A stretch of 64,000 nucleotides of DNA from the NCBI GenBank assembly GCA_021292105.1, contig CM037871.1:14176196-14240195 (forward strand), in the 5' to 3' direction. The notes beneath the pieces were generated by a model. It saw only the letters and a program-made list of their open reading frames with translations. It was not told where the DNA came from and searched no databases. The translations under genes were made by a program, and so were the position numbers. Shown here piece after piece: positions 46,441 to 60,500 of this stretch; the first letter of the stretch is position 1, and the number at the start of each line of letters is the position of its first letter. The DNA comes from Anadara kagoshimensis. Lineage: Eukaryota; Mollusca; Bivalvia; Arcoida; Arcidae.

Positions 46441-47984
46441 AATATTATATATAAACAATGTAGCAATATTGATAATTTATATAATTATAACATTTACGAC
46501 CCAGATTTATATTATTTCTAACAAATTATAACAATTCATTAGTAATAGACTAGGCACATTTTCAGAAAAGACGTCGTTTTAAAGAGGAAGAGGCATTTTT
46601 TAGTAAAAGCAAACCATATATCATTCTTACCTAATTTGGGAGTGCTGAGTCCGAAAATGGCGGATACCAAGCTGAAAAATGGCTCTAAGTAGGTAAAAAT
46701 TTAAATACAAAATGGCCGCCAAATCAAAATGCATTTTTGCATGAAAGTTGATGAAGAAGATGTTTTGGTAGCAACGAACTGCAATTAATCAAAGATTGCA
46801 ATCTTTCAAGGCTTAATTGGGTGTTAATGAAGAAAATTCAAACAAAATACATATGGGGCTTATTGCTCACCTGAAAACATGTAAAAGATACTGAAATTTT
46901 AGGGGAACAACACCTTCGTTGATTATCATACACAAAATTTGCTACGGAGTTAGATCTTGGCATGTTGATTATTTTTGCAACTTGGTGTTGTTATCTATTT
47001 ATGATACTCTTTAAAAATATGGTCAAAACTTAAATTCGCAAAAATTATACTCCAGGGGTAACAACTCATCTATGGATCATCGTATTTTTACAAACATTGC
47101 TACTTAGTTTGTCATGTCCATTATTTTTTAATGTCTTCTTTATATAACACTAATAGTTTTCTAGTAAATAACCACAAAACAAGCACAATTTGCGAAAAAA
47201 TCAAGTATTTTCAGGTGCAATAACTCTGTAAAAAGGGGTTTGATATTTATGAAATCAAAAGATCAGACATGCCGGTCAGCCTTCGTCTCAGGTGGCCTGG
47301 TGAAAAAGGTCAGTATGAAAAAATGCATATATTTGACTCATGAACGAAGTTCAAATGTTTAATTTAAGTTAGTTTTAAAGGTTTTCGCTTTTGGTTTTGG
47401 ATTGTAATTTGAACATAGGACTATGTTTCTGTTTAATTAAATGAATTAAGTATGACACATAACATGCTGAAACACTGATATATGTATTCTAGAGTGTGAA
47501 TAAAATAGCTTACAAAATTGAAACCTGTGTTCTCACGAAATGCTTAAGATTTTTTTCTTTTGCAGTGGAAGAGCAAAGTAAATGTAACAACACTAGCCTT
47601 CCAAACCTATTTAGAGGTGCTAAGTCACCAGCGAGCAACTCTAAGCTGACTATTTCCTAAAAAGGTGAACTTGCACTACAAAATGTTTATGTGAAGTTTG
47701 ATATTCAACTATAGCAAAAAGTAATACTACATTTTATTTTATTAAAACTGATAAGAAGTAAGAAGACTGAATGATATACCGCGAGCCTTCTGTTTAAGGA
47801 GATTAACGCCGATGTACCTTTTCAACCCTTCTATCACCTGACTATTTAAATCCGTGTATCCGAAGACCAGTGTAATTTTGTAAGTTAATATCAGCAAGGT
47901 ATTACTCTAAAATAAATAGGACTAGTGACTTGGAAAATGTAAAAAATTGTGAAAGAGCACGATCCAATATTTGCACAAAAACGG

Positions 47985-48850
47985 TTAGGCACCTATCCAT
48001 ACTGATATGATAGCAACATGCCCCTACATAGGCAAGAGTAAAAAGGTGGGTGGCGGATTATGAAGAGGACAAGCAGAACATTAATGATGACCCCAGTCAT
48101 GGAAGGTATGCCACAGTTGCAACCCCAAAAATTGTCAATAGAGCTTTGTTGTCATTCCATTCATGGTAGCCGAAATCACCATTGCTTGCTCATTTTTGAG
48201 ATATCCTTTTCTTTCAAAAAGAAAAAAAAATGTTTTTGCAAATCTGTAAAAACAAAAATACTCTAAACATTTTCACAAATTTTGAAAGTTGGGCCACTAA
48301 TCATTTTAAAATTGTGAAAACGTAGATAAAAAACCATGGTATTGTTATGACTGACAGGTGAGTTACAGAAACTATAAGGGCATTTCATAGAGAACGGTAC
48401 ATTCTATTCTGACATCTTGCCATAAGAAAGCTTTTGGTCTGTTGGGCTCCTGGCAATTAATCAGCAGCACACAAGATGCACTTTGTCGCGTGTAAATCTA
48501 AACATTTTAGTGGTATATCCTGCTAGTTTCCACAAGAGCTTTATTTCTATGGAGTCAAAGCGGTAAATATTTTATCCCTGAGCCCAAATAAGAGTCTAAA
48601 CAATGTTCATATACGCCAAAGAAGGCAGAGAAAGACTGTTCCATCACCACAGTTAACTTAGATACGGATGGAATTCTGATGGTACATGTAGATTATTTCC
48701 AAAAGGGACAAAAAATAAATGGCACATAATTTGTATTACTTTTCAGGCTGTTACGGAAAAATATTCAACTCCAATGTTGTGGAAAACTCAGTAAAGGTGT
48801 CTTACTCCACTGACACAATTCTAACATTGTCTTGACTGCAATTAACGATT
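47985..48850 (+). pseudogene. Decayed mariner transposase inside unit 1
   Basis: From about 48050 the plus strand reads VADYEEDKQNINDDPSHGRY then ATVATPKIVNRA, matching the mariner N-terminal block (E.DxREGRPxTATTPxxIxxV). Further on, YIYPEPK-like text, SYTPKKAEK, GILMVHVDYFQKGQKINGT (near 48680) and GKLSKGVLLH (near 48800) follow mariner order. Many stops and frameshifts. The same remnant recurs in the other three units at about +3651, +7300 and +10955. It is the same family as 3780-6015. Confidence 0.65.
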
Positions 48851-49239
48851 GTGGTTTTAAATTTTAAATTGAGTGGCCAACTTTTTGCTTAAGCTTGGGC
48901 ATCATTCTTGCTATTTACATTATCCAGTTTTATAGTGAGATGATGATGTTATATTGGAGGACTTTCTGAATTTTCAAGAAAATGAATTATTTAAAAGTTG
49001 CATTGAGCTCCTTAAACATCGCTGGCAAAACTGTATAGAAACTGATACTTTGTTGTAAAATAATGCAATATTACCGTCAAAATTCAAACCGCTACCTATG
49101 AGGTTTACACCGTATCAATCGATATATGTTTTTAAATAATGATTGTGATTCTACCTAATTAACCTATATCATTCTTATAAGTTTGACGCATGATGACATA
49201 GTAATTTGGTATTTTGACATTGACAACCACGGGTTCTAC

Positions 49240-50190
49240 ATACTATTTTTGAAATACAGCAAACTCGAATTATGTCAAATTAAGCATGTTGCCAACTTTT
49301 ACTTAAATTTGAAACCCCAAGTAACATTTTTGCATTAGTACACTATAAGTCGCCATTTTGTTTTTGGAATTATGAGATGAAAAACTCAATATTGAGCTTG
49401 GTATCCGCATATGTGAATTCGAGGTCCTCAATTTATGTTATATAAATCATGTTACCAACTTTTACTAAAATTTGAAACCCCAACTAACATTTTTGCATTG
49501 GTACACCATAAATTTAAGTCGCCATTTAGTTTTTGGAATTTTGGGTTAAAAAATTCAAAACTGACCTTGGTTTTCATCATTTTTGGAATCGGCATCTTCG
49601 TATTGTGTTAAATAAATCATGTTACCATTTTTTACCAAAATTTCTCAACCCAAGTAACATTTTTTTGCATTGTAAGAAAAAACCATTTATTTTAGCCGCC
49701 ATTTTGTTTTTTGAAATTATGGGTTCAAAAACTCAAAATGAGCTTGGTATCTGCGTTTTTTAATTCGCCATCCTATAATAATGTTAAAAAATCGTGTTAC
49801 TTACTTTTACCAAAATTTGTCAACCCAAGTAACATTGTTTGCATTAGTACACCATTAATTTTAACCGCCATTTTGTTTTTGGAATTATGGGTTCAAAAAC
49901 TCAAAATTGACCTTGGTATCCGCACTTTATTAATTTCAGCACCCTCGAATTATGTTAAATAAATCATGTTACCAACTTTTACTAAAATTTGTCACCCCAA
50001 GTAAGATTTTTTGCATCGGTACACCAATAATTTAAGTCGCCATTTTGTTTTTAGGATTATGGGTTTAAAAACTCAAAATTGAGCTTGGTATCCGCCATTT
50101 TTGAATTCAGCACCCTCGAATTATGTTAGAAAAGCATGTTACCAACTTTTACTAAAAAATGCCGCTTCAAGTCACAATTTCTGAATTTGT
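49240..50190 (+). repeat. Subrepeats of about 170 bp at the 3' end of unit 1
   Basis: The block 'gagcttggtatccgc', 'aaatcatgttaccaactttt', 'accccaagtaacatttttgc', 'agtcgccattttgtttttgg', 'attatgggttcaaaaactca' recurs with the phrase 'ggtat' near 49400, 49571, 49747, 49916 and 50088, a period of 169-176 bp. A single inverted copy sits at the start of the unit (46635-46740). Equivalent blocks close units 2, 3 and 4. Confidence 0.9.
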
Positions 50191-50198
50191 TCCTAGTC

Positions 50199-53100
50199 GA
50201 CTAGGCACATTTTCAGAAAAGACGTCGTTTTAAAAGGAAGAGGCATTTTTTAGTAAAAGCAAACCATATATCATTCTTACCTAATTTGGGAGTGCTGAGT
50301 CCGAAAATGGCGGATACCAAGCTGAAAAATGGCTCTAAGTAGGTAAAAATTTAAATACAAAATGGCCGCCAAATCAAAATGCATTTTTGCATGAAAGTTG
50401 ATGAAGAAGATGTTTTGGTAGCAACGAACTGCAATTAATCAAAGATTGCAATCTTTCAAGGCTTAATTGGGTGTTAATGAACAGAAAATTCAAACAAAAC
50501 ATATGGGGCTTATTGCTCACCTGAAAACATGTAAAAGATACTGAAATTTTAGGGGAACAACACCTTCGTTGATTATCATACACAAAATTTGCTACGGAGT
50601 TAGATCTTGGCATGTTGATTATTTTTGCAACTTGGTGTTGTTATCTATTTATGATACTCTTTAAAAATATGGTCAAAAACTTAAATTCGCAAAAATTATA
50701 CTCCAGGGGTAACAACTCATCTATGGATCATCGTATTTTTACAAACATTGCTACTTAGTTTGTCATGTCCATTATTTTTTAATGTCTTCTTTATATAACA
50801 CTAATAGTTTTCTAGTAAATAACCACAAAACAAGCACAATTTGCGAAAAAATCAAGTATTTTCAGGTGCAATAACTCTGTAAAAAGGGGTTTGATATTTA
50901 TGAAATCAAAAGATCAGACATGCCGGTCAGCCTTCGTCTCAGGTGGCCTGGCGAAAAAGGTCAGTATGAAAAAATGCATATATTTGACTCATGAACGAAG
51001 TTCAAATGTTTAATTTAAGTTAGTTTTAAAGGTTTTCGCTTTTGGTTTTGGATTGTAATTTGAACATAGGACTATGTTTCTGTTTAATTAAATGAATTAA
51101 GTATGACACATAACATGCTGAAACACTGATATATGTATTCTAGAGTGTGAATAAAATAGCTTACAAAATTGAAACCTGTGTTCTCACGAAATGCTTAAGA
51201 TTTTTTCTTTTTGCAGTGGAAGAGCAAAGTAAATGTAACAACACTAGCCTTCCAAACCTATTTAGAGGTGCTAAGTCACCAGCGAGCAACTCTAAGCTGA
51301 CTATTTCCTAAAAAGGTGAACTTGCACTACAAAATGTTTATGTGAAGTTTGATATTCAACTATAGCAAAAAGTAATACTACATTTTATTTTATTAAAACT
51401 GATAAGAAGTAAGAAGACTGAATGATATACCGCGAGCCTTCTGTTTAAGGAGATTAACGCCGATGTACCTTTTCAACCCTTCTATCACCTGACTATTTAA
51501 ATCCGTGTATCCGAAGACCAGTGTAATTTTGTAAGTTAATATCAGCAAGGTATTACTCTAAAATAAATAGGACTAGTGACTTGGAAAATGTAAAAAATTG
51601 TGAAGAGCACGATCCAATATTTGCACAAAAACGGTTAGGCACCTATCCATACTGATATGATAGCAACATGCCCCTACATAGGCAAGAGTAAAAAGGTGGG
51701 TGGCGGATTATGAAGAGGACAAGCAGAACATTAATGATGACTACAGTCATGGAAGGTATGCAACAGTTGCAACCCCCAAAAATTGTCAATAGAGCTTTGT
51801 TGTCATTCCATTCATGGTAGCCGAAATCACCATTGCTTGCTCATTTTTGAGATATCCTTTTCTTTCAAAAAGAAAAAAAAATGTTTTTGCAAATCTGTAA
51901 AAACAAAAATACTCTAAACATTTTCACAAATTTTGAAAGTTGGGCCACTAATCATTTTAAAATTGTGAAAACGTAGATAAAAAACCATGGTATTGTTATG
52001 ACTGACAGGTGAGTTACAGAAACTATAAGGGCATTTCATAGAGAACGGTACATTCTATTCTGACATCTTGCCATAAGAAAGCTTTTGGTCTGTTGGGCTC
52101 CTGGCAATTAATCAGCAGCACACAAGATGCACTTTGTCGCGTGTAAATCTAAACATTTTAGTGGTATATCCTGCTAGTTTCCACAAGAGCTTTATTTCTA
52201 TGGAGTCAAAGCGGTAAATATTTTATCCCTGAGCCCAAATAAGAGTCTAAACAATGTTCATATACGCCAAAGAAGGCAGAGAAAGACTGTTCCATCACCA
52301 CAGTTAACTTAGATACGGATGGAATTCTGATGGTACATGTAGATTATTTCCAAAAGGGACAAAAAATAAATGGCACATAATTTGTATTACTTTTCAGGCT
52401 GTTACGGAAAAATATTCAACTCAAGTGTTGTGGAAAACTCAGTAAAGGTGTCTTACTCCACTGACACAATTCTAACATTGTCTTGACTGCAATTAACGAT
52501 TGTGGTTTTAAATTTTAAATTGAGTGGCCAACTTTTTGCTTAAGCTTGGGCATCATTCTTGCTATTTACATTATCCAGTTTTATAGTGAGATGATGATGT
52601 TATATTGGAGGACTTTCTGAATTTTCAAGAAAATGAATTATTTAAAAGTTGCATTGAGCTCCTTAAACATCGCTGGCAAAACTGTATAGAAACTGATACT
52701 TTGTTGTAAAATAATGCAATATTACCGTCAAAATTCAAACCGCTACCTATGAGGTTTACACCGTATCAATCGATATATGTTTTTAAATAATGATTGTGAT
52801 TCTACCTAATTAACCTATATCATTCTTATAAGTTTGACGCATGATGACATAGTAATTTGGTATTTTGACATTGACAACCACGGGTTCTACATACTATTTT
52901 TGAAATACAGCAAACTCGAATTATGTCAAATTAAGCATGTTGCCAACTTTTACTTAAATTTGAAACCCCAAGTAACATTTTTGCATTAGTACACTATAAG
53001 TCGCCATTTTTTTTTGGAATTATGAGATGAAAAACTCAATATTGAGCTTGGTATCCGCATATGTGAATTCGAGGTCCTCAATTTATGTTATATAAATCAT

Positions 53101-53848
53101 GTTACCAACTTTTACTAAAATTTGAAACCCCAACTAACATTTTTGCATTGGTACACCATAAATTTAAGTCGCCATTTAGTTTTTGGAATTTTGGGTTAAA
53201 AAATTCAAAACTGACCTTGGTTTTCATCATTTTTGGAATCGGCATCTTCGTATTGTGTTAAATAAATCATGTTACCATTTTTTACCAAAATTTCTCAACC
53301 CAAGTAACATTTTTTTGCATTGTAAGAAAAAACCATTTATTTTAGCCGCCATTTTGTTTTTTGAAATTATGGGTTCAAAAACTCAAAAATGAGCTTGGTA
53401 TCTGCGTTTTTAATTCGCCATCCTATAATAATGTTAAAAAAATCGTGTTACTTACTTTTACCAAAATTTGTCAACCCAAGTAACATTGTTTGCATTAGTA
53501 CACCATTAATTTTAACCGCCATTTTGTTTTTGGAATTATGGGTTCAAAACTCAAAATTGACCTTGGTATCCGCACTTTATTAATTTCAGCACCCTCGAAT
53601 TATGTTAAATAAATCATGTTACCAACTTTTACTAAAATTTGTCACCCCAAGTAAGATTTTTTGCATCGGTACACCAATAATTTAAGTCGCCATTTTGTTT
53701 TTAGGATTATGGGTTTAAAAACTCAAAATTGAGCTTGGTATCCGCCATTTTTGAATTCAGCACCCTCGAATTATGTTAGAAAAGCATGTTACCAACTTTT
53801 ACTAAAAAATGCCGCTTCAAGTCACAATTTCTGAATTTGTTCCTAGTC
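50199..53848 (+). mobile_element. Tetramer unit 2: 3650 bp
   Basis: Abuts unit 1 with no intervening base: CCTAGTC|GACTAGG. Nearly identical to unit 1. It differs at single bases and homopolymer lengths (for example GATGACTACAGTC instead of GATGACCCCAGTC near 51737). Confidence 0.92.
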
Positions 53849-56800
53849 GACTAGGCACATTTTCAGAAAAGACGTCGTTTTAAAGAGGAAGAGGCATTTT
53901 TTAGTAAAAGCAAACCATATATCATTCTTACCTAATTTGGGAGTGCTGAGTCCGAAAATGGCGGATACCAAGCTGAAAAATGGCTCTAAGTAGGTAAAAA
54001 TTTAAATACAAAATGGCCGCCAAATCAAAATGCATTTTTGCATGAAAGTTGATGAAGAAGATGTTTTGGTAGCAACGAACTGCAATTAATCAAAGATTGC
54101 AATCTTTCAAGGCTTAATTGGGTGTTAATGAACAGAAAATTCAAACAAAATACATATGGGGCTTATTGCTCACCTGAAAACATGTAAAAGATACTGAAAT
54201 TTTAGGGGAACAACACCTTCGTTGATTATCATACACAAAATTTGCTACGGAGTTAGATCTTGGCATGTTGATTATTTTTGCAACTTGGTGTTGTTATCTA
54301 TTTATGATACTCTTTAAAAATATGGTCAAAAACTTAAATTCGCAAAAATTATACTCCAGGGGTAACAACTCATCTATGGATCATCGTATTTTTACAAACA
54401 TTGCTACTTAGTTTGTCATGTCCATTATTTTTTAATGTCTTCTTTATATAACACTAATAGTTTTCTAGTAAATAACCACAAAACAAGCACAATTTGCGAA
54501 AAAATCAAGTATTTTCAGGTGCAATAACTCTGTAAAAAGGGGTTTGATATTTATGAAATCAAAAGATCAGACATGCCGGTCAGCCTTCGTCTCAGGTGGC
54601 CTGGCGAAAAAGGTCAGTATGAAAAAATGCATATATTTGACTCATGAACGAAGTTCAAATGTTTAATTTAAGTTAGTTTTAAAGGTTTTCGCTTTTGGTT
54701 TTGGATTGTAATTTGAACATAGGACTATGTTTCTGTTTAATTAAATGAATTAAGTATGACACATAACATGCTGAAACACTGATATATGTATTCTAGAGTG
54801 TGAATAAAATAGCTTACAAAATTGAAACCTGTGTTCTCACGAAATGCTTAAGATTTTTTCTTTTTGCAGTGGAAGAGCAAAGTAAATGTAACAACACTAG
54901 CCTTCCAAACCTATTTAGAGGTGCTAAGTCACCAGCGAGCAACTCTAAGCTGACTATTTCCTAAAAAGGTGAACTTGCACTACAAAATGTTTATGTGAAG
55001 TTTGATATTCAACTATAGCAAAAAGTAATACTACATTTTATTTTATTAAAACTGATAAGAAGTAAGAAGACTGAATGATATACCGCGACCTTCTTCTGTT
55101 TAAGGAGATTAACGCCGATGTACCTTTTCAACCCTTCTATCACCTGACTATTTAAATCCGTGTATCCGAAGACCAGTGTAATTTTGTAAGTTAATATCAG
55201 CAAGGTATTACTCTAAAATAAATAGGACTAGTGACTTGGAAAATGTAAAAAATTGTGAAAGAGCACGATCCAATATTTGCACAAAAACGGTTAGGCACCT
55301 ATCCATACTGATATGATAGCAACATGCCCCTACATAGGCAAGAGTAAAAAGGTGGGTGGCGGATTATGAAGAGGACAAGCAGAACATTAATGATGACTAC
55401 AGTCATGGAAGGTATGCAACAGTTGCAACCCCAAAAATTGTCAATAGAGCTTTGTTGTCATTCCATTCATGGTAGCCGAAATCACCATTGCTTGCTCATT
55501 TTTGAGATATCCTTTTCTTTCAAAAAGAAAAAAAAATGTTTTTGCAAATCTGTAAAAACAAAAATACTCTAAACATTTTCACAAATTTTGAAAGTTGGGC
55601 CACTAATCATTTTAAAATTGTGAAAACGTAGATAAAAAACCATGGTATTGTTATGACTGACAGGTGAGTTACAGAAACTATAAGGGCATTTCATAGAGAA
55701 CGGTACATTCTATTCTGACATCTTGCCATAAGAAAGCTTTTGGTCTGTTGGGCTCCTGGCAATTAATCAGCAGCACACAAGATGCACTTTGTCGCGTGTA
55801 AATCTAAACATTTTAGTGGTATATCCTGCTAGTTTCCACAAGAGCTTTATTTCTATGGAGTCAAAGCGGTAAATATTTTATCCCTGAGCCCAAATAAGAG
55901 TCTAAACAATGTTCATATACGCCAAAGAAGGCAGAGAAAGACTGTTCCATCACCACAGTTAACTTAGATACGGATGGAATTCTGATGGTACATGTAGATT
56001 ATTTCCAAAGGGACAAAAAATAAATGGCACATAATTTGTATTACTTTTCAGGCTGTTACGGAAAAATATTCAACTCAATGTTGTGGAAAACTCAGTAAAG
56101 GTGTCTTACTCCACTGACACAATTCTAACATTGTCTTGACTGCAATTAACGATTGTGGTTTTAAATTTTAAATTGAGTGGCCAACTTTTTGCTTAAGCTT
56201 GGGCATCATTCTTGCTATTTACATTATCCAGTTTTATAGTGAGATGATGATGTTATATTGGAGGACTTTCTGAATTTTCAAGAAAATGAATTATTTAAAA
56301 GTTGCATTGAGCTCCTTAAACATCGCTGGCAAAACTGTATAGAAACTGATACTTTGTTGTAAAATAATGCAATATTACCGTCAAAATTCAAACCGCTACC
56401 TATGAGGTTTACACCGTATCAATCGATATATGTTTTTAAATAATGATTGTGATTCTACCTAATTAACCTATATCATTCTTATAAGTTTGACGCATGATGA
56501 CATAGTAATTTGGTATTTTGACATTGACAACCACGGGTTCTACATACTATTTTTGAAATACAGCAAACTCGAATTATGTCAAATTAAGCATGTTGCCAAC
56601 TTTTACTTAAATTTGAAACCCCAAGTAACATTTTTGCATTAGTACACTATAAGTCGCCATTTTGTTTTTGGAATTATGAGATGAAAAACTCAATATTGAG
56701 CTTGGTATCCGCATATGTGAATTCGAGGTCCTCAATTTATGTTATATAAATCATGTTACCAACTTTTACTAAAATTTGAAACCCCAACTAACATTTTTGC

Positions 56801-57503
56801 ATTGGTACACCATAAATTTAAGTCGCCATTTAGTTTTTGGAATTTTGGGTTAAAAAATTCAAAACTGACCTTGGTTTTCATCATTTTTGGAATCGGCATC
56901 TTCGTATTGTGTTAAATAAATCATGTTACCATTTTTTACCAAAATTTCTCAACCCAAGTAACATTTTTTTGCATTGTAAGAAAAAACCATTTATTTTAGC
57001 CGCCATTTTGTTTTTTGAAATTATGGGTTCAAAAACTCAAAAATGAGCTTGGTATCTGCGTTTTTTAATTCGCCATCCTATAATAATGTTAAAAAAATCG
57101 TGTTACTTACTTTTACCAAAATTTGTCAACCCAAGTAACATTGTTTGCATTAGTACACCATTAATTTTAACCGCCATTTTGTTTTTGGAATTATGGGTTC
57201 AAAACTCAAAATTGACCTTGGTATCCGCACTTTATTAATTTCAGCACCCTCGAATTATGTTAAATAAATCATGTTACCAACTTTTACTAAAATTTGTCAC
57301 CCCAAGTAAGATTTTTTGCATCGGTACACCAATAATTTAAGTCGCCATTTTGTTTTTAGGATTATGGGTTTAAAAACTCAAAATTGAGCTTGGTATCCGC
57401 CATTTTTGAATTCAGCACCCTCGAATTATGTTAGAAAAGCATGTTACCAACTTTTACTAAAAAATGCCGCTTCAAGTCACAATTTCTGAATTTGTTCCTA
57501 GTC
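53849..57503 (+). mobile_element. Tetramer unit 3: 3655 bp
   Basis: Same junction with unit 2. It shares the CTACAGTC variant with unit 2 and has its own 'cgaccttcttctg' change near 55086 where the others read 'cgagccttctg'. Confidence 0.92.
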
Positions 57504-60500
57504 GACTAGGCACATTTTCAGAAAAGACGTCGTTTTAAAGAGGAAGAGGCATTTTTTAGTAAAAGCAAACCATATATCATTCTTACCTAATTTGGGAGTG
57601 CTGAGTCCGAAAATGGCGGATACCAAGCTGAAAAATGGCTCTAAGTAGGTAAAAATTTAAATACAAAATGGCCGCCAAATCAAAATGCATTTTTGCATGA
57701 AAGTTGATGAAGAAGATGTTTTGGTAGCAACGAACTGCAATTAATCAAAGATTGCAATCTTTCAAGGCTTAATTGGGTGTTAATGAACAGAAAATTCAAA
57801 CAAAATACATATGGGGCTTATTGCTCACCTGAAAACATGTAAAAGATACTGAAATTTTAGGGAACAACACCTTCGTTGATTATCATACACAAAATTTGCT
57901 ACGGAGTTAGATCTTGGCATGTTGATTATTTTTGCAACTTGGTGTTGTTATCTATTTATGATACTCTTTAAAAATATGGTCAAAAACTTAAATTCGCAAA
58001 AATTATACTCCAGGGGTAACAACTCATCTATGGATCATCGTATTTTTACAAACATTGCTACTTAGTTTGTCATGTCCATTATTTTTTAATGTCTTCTTTA
58101 TATAACACTAATAGTTTTCTAGTAAATAACCACAAAACAAGCACAATTTGCGAAAAAATCAAGTATTTTCAGGTGCAATAACTCTGTAAAAAGGGGTTTG
58201 ATATTTATGAAATCAAAAGATCAGACATGCCGGTCAGCCTTCGTCTCAGGTGGCCTGGCGAAAAAGGTCAGTATGAAAAAATGCATATATTTGACTCATG
58301 AACGAAGTTCAAATGTTTAATTTAAGTTAGTTTTAAAGGTTTTCGCTTTTGGTTTTGGATTGTAATTTGAACATAGGACTATGTTTCTGTTTAATTAAAT
58401 GAATTAAGTATGACACATAACATGCTGAAACACTGATATATGTATTCTAGAGTGTGAATAAATAGCTTACAAAATTGAAACCTGTGTTCTCACGAAATGC
58501 TTAAGATTTTTTCTTTTTGCAGTGGAAGAGCAAAGTAAATGTAACAACACTAGCCTTCCAAACCTATTTAGAGGTGCTAAGTCACCAGCGAGCAACTCTA
58601 AGCTGACTATTTCCTAAAAAGGTGAACTTGCACTACAAAATGTTTATGTGAAGTTTGATATTCAACTATAGCAAAAAGTAATACTACATTTTATTTTATT
58701 AAAACTGATAAGAAGTAAGAAGACTGAATGATATACCGCGAGCCTTCTGTTTAAGGAGATTAACGCCGATGTACCTTTTCAACCCTTCTATCACCTGACT
58801 ATTTAAATCCGTGTATCCGAAGACCAGTGTAATTTTGTAAGTTAATATCAGCAAGGTATTACTCTAAAATAAATAGGACTAGTGACTTGGAAAATGTAAA
58901 AAATTGTGAAAGAGCACGATCCAATATTTGCACAAAAACGGTTAGGCACCTATCCATACTGATATGATAGCAACATGCCCCTACATAGGCAAGAGTAAAA
59001 AGGTGGGTGGCGGATTATGAACAGGACAAGCAGAACATTAATGATGACCCCAGTCATGGAAGGTATGCCACAGTTGCAACCCCAAAAATTGTCAATAGAG
59101 CTTTGTTGTCATTCCATTCATGGTAGCCGAAATCACCATTGCTTGCTCATTTTTGAGATATCCTTTTCTTTCAAAAAGAAAAAAAAATGTTTTTGCAAAT
59201 CTGTAAAAACAAAAATACTCTAAACATTTTCACAAATTTTGAAAGTTGGGCCACTAATCATTTTAAAATTGTGGAAACGTAGATAAAAAACCAAGGTATT
59301 GTTATGACTGACAGGTGAGTTACAGAAACTATAAGGGCATTTCATAGAGAACGGTACATTCTATTCTGACATCTTGCCATAAGAAAGCTTTTGGTCTGTT
59401 GGGCTCCTGGCAATTAATCAGCAGCACACAAGATGCACTTTGTCGCGTGTAAATCTAAACATTTTAGTGGTATATCCTGCTAGTTTCCACAAGAGCTTTA
59501 TTTCTATGGAGTCAAAGCGGTAAATATTTCATCCCTGAGCCCAAATAAGAGTCTAAACAATGTTCATATACGCCAAAGAAGGCAGAGAAAGACTGTTCCA
59601 TCACCACAGTTAACTTAGATACGGATGGAATTCTGATGGTACATGTAGATTATTTCCAAAAGGGACAAAAAATAAATGGCACATAATTTGTATTACTTTT
59701 CAGGCTGTTACGGAAAAATATTCAACTCAAGTGTTGTGGAAAACTCAGTAAAGGTGTCTTACTCCACTGACACAATTCTAACATTGTCTTGACTGCAATT
59801 AACGATTGTGGTTTTAAATTTTAAATTGAGTGGCCAACTTTTTGCTTAAGCTTGGGCATCATTCTTGCTATTTACATTATCCAGTTTTATAGTGAGATGA
59901 TGATGTTATATTGGAGGACTTTCTGAATTTTCAAGAAAATGAATTATTTAAAAGTTGCATTGAGCTCCTTAAACATCGCTGGCAAAACTGTATAGAAACT
60001 GATACTTTGTTGTAAAATAATGCAATATTACCGTCAAAATTCAAACCGCTACCTATGAGGTTTACACCGTATCAATCGATATATGTTTTTAAATAATGAT
60101 TGTGATTCTACCTAATTAACCTATATCATTCTTATAAGTTTGACGCATGATGACATAGTAATTTGGTATTTTGACATTGACAACCACGGGTTCTACATAC
60201 TATTTTTGAAATACAGCAAACTCGAATTATGTCAAATTAAGCATGTTGCCAACTTTTACTTAAATTTGAAACCCCAAGTAACATTTTTGCATTAGTACAC
60301 TATAAGTCGCCATTTTGTTTTTGGAATTATGAGATGAAAAACTCAATATTGAGCTTGGTATCCGCATATGTGAATTCGAGGTCCTCAATTTATGTTATAT
60401 AAATCATGTTACCAACTTTTACTAAAATTTGAAACCCCAACTAACATTTTTGCATTGGTACACCATAAATTTAAGTCGCCATTTAGTTTTTGGAATTTTG

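Larger units (their letters stand above)
46548..50198 (+). mobile_element. Tetramer unit 1: 3651-bp TIR element
   Basis: First of four head-to-tail units. It starts GACTAGGCACATTTTCAG and ends with the reverse complement of GACTAGGAACAAATTCAG. The ends match as imperfect inverted repeats for about 180 bp (shared GGCATTTTTTAGTAAAAG, AATGGCGGATACCAAGCT). TA precedes unit 1 (46546-46547). Inside, in order: the left TIR, a retroelement tail piece (47345-47450), a decayed mariner transposase (47985-48850), and five to six direct subrepeats of about 170 bp (49240-50190) whose last unit forms the right TIR. The 69- to 83-codon frames in the subrepeats are not genes. Confidence 0.92.
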
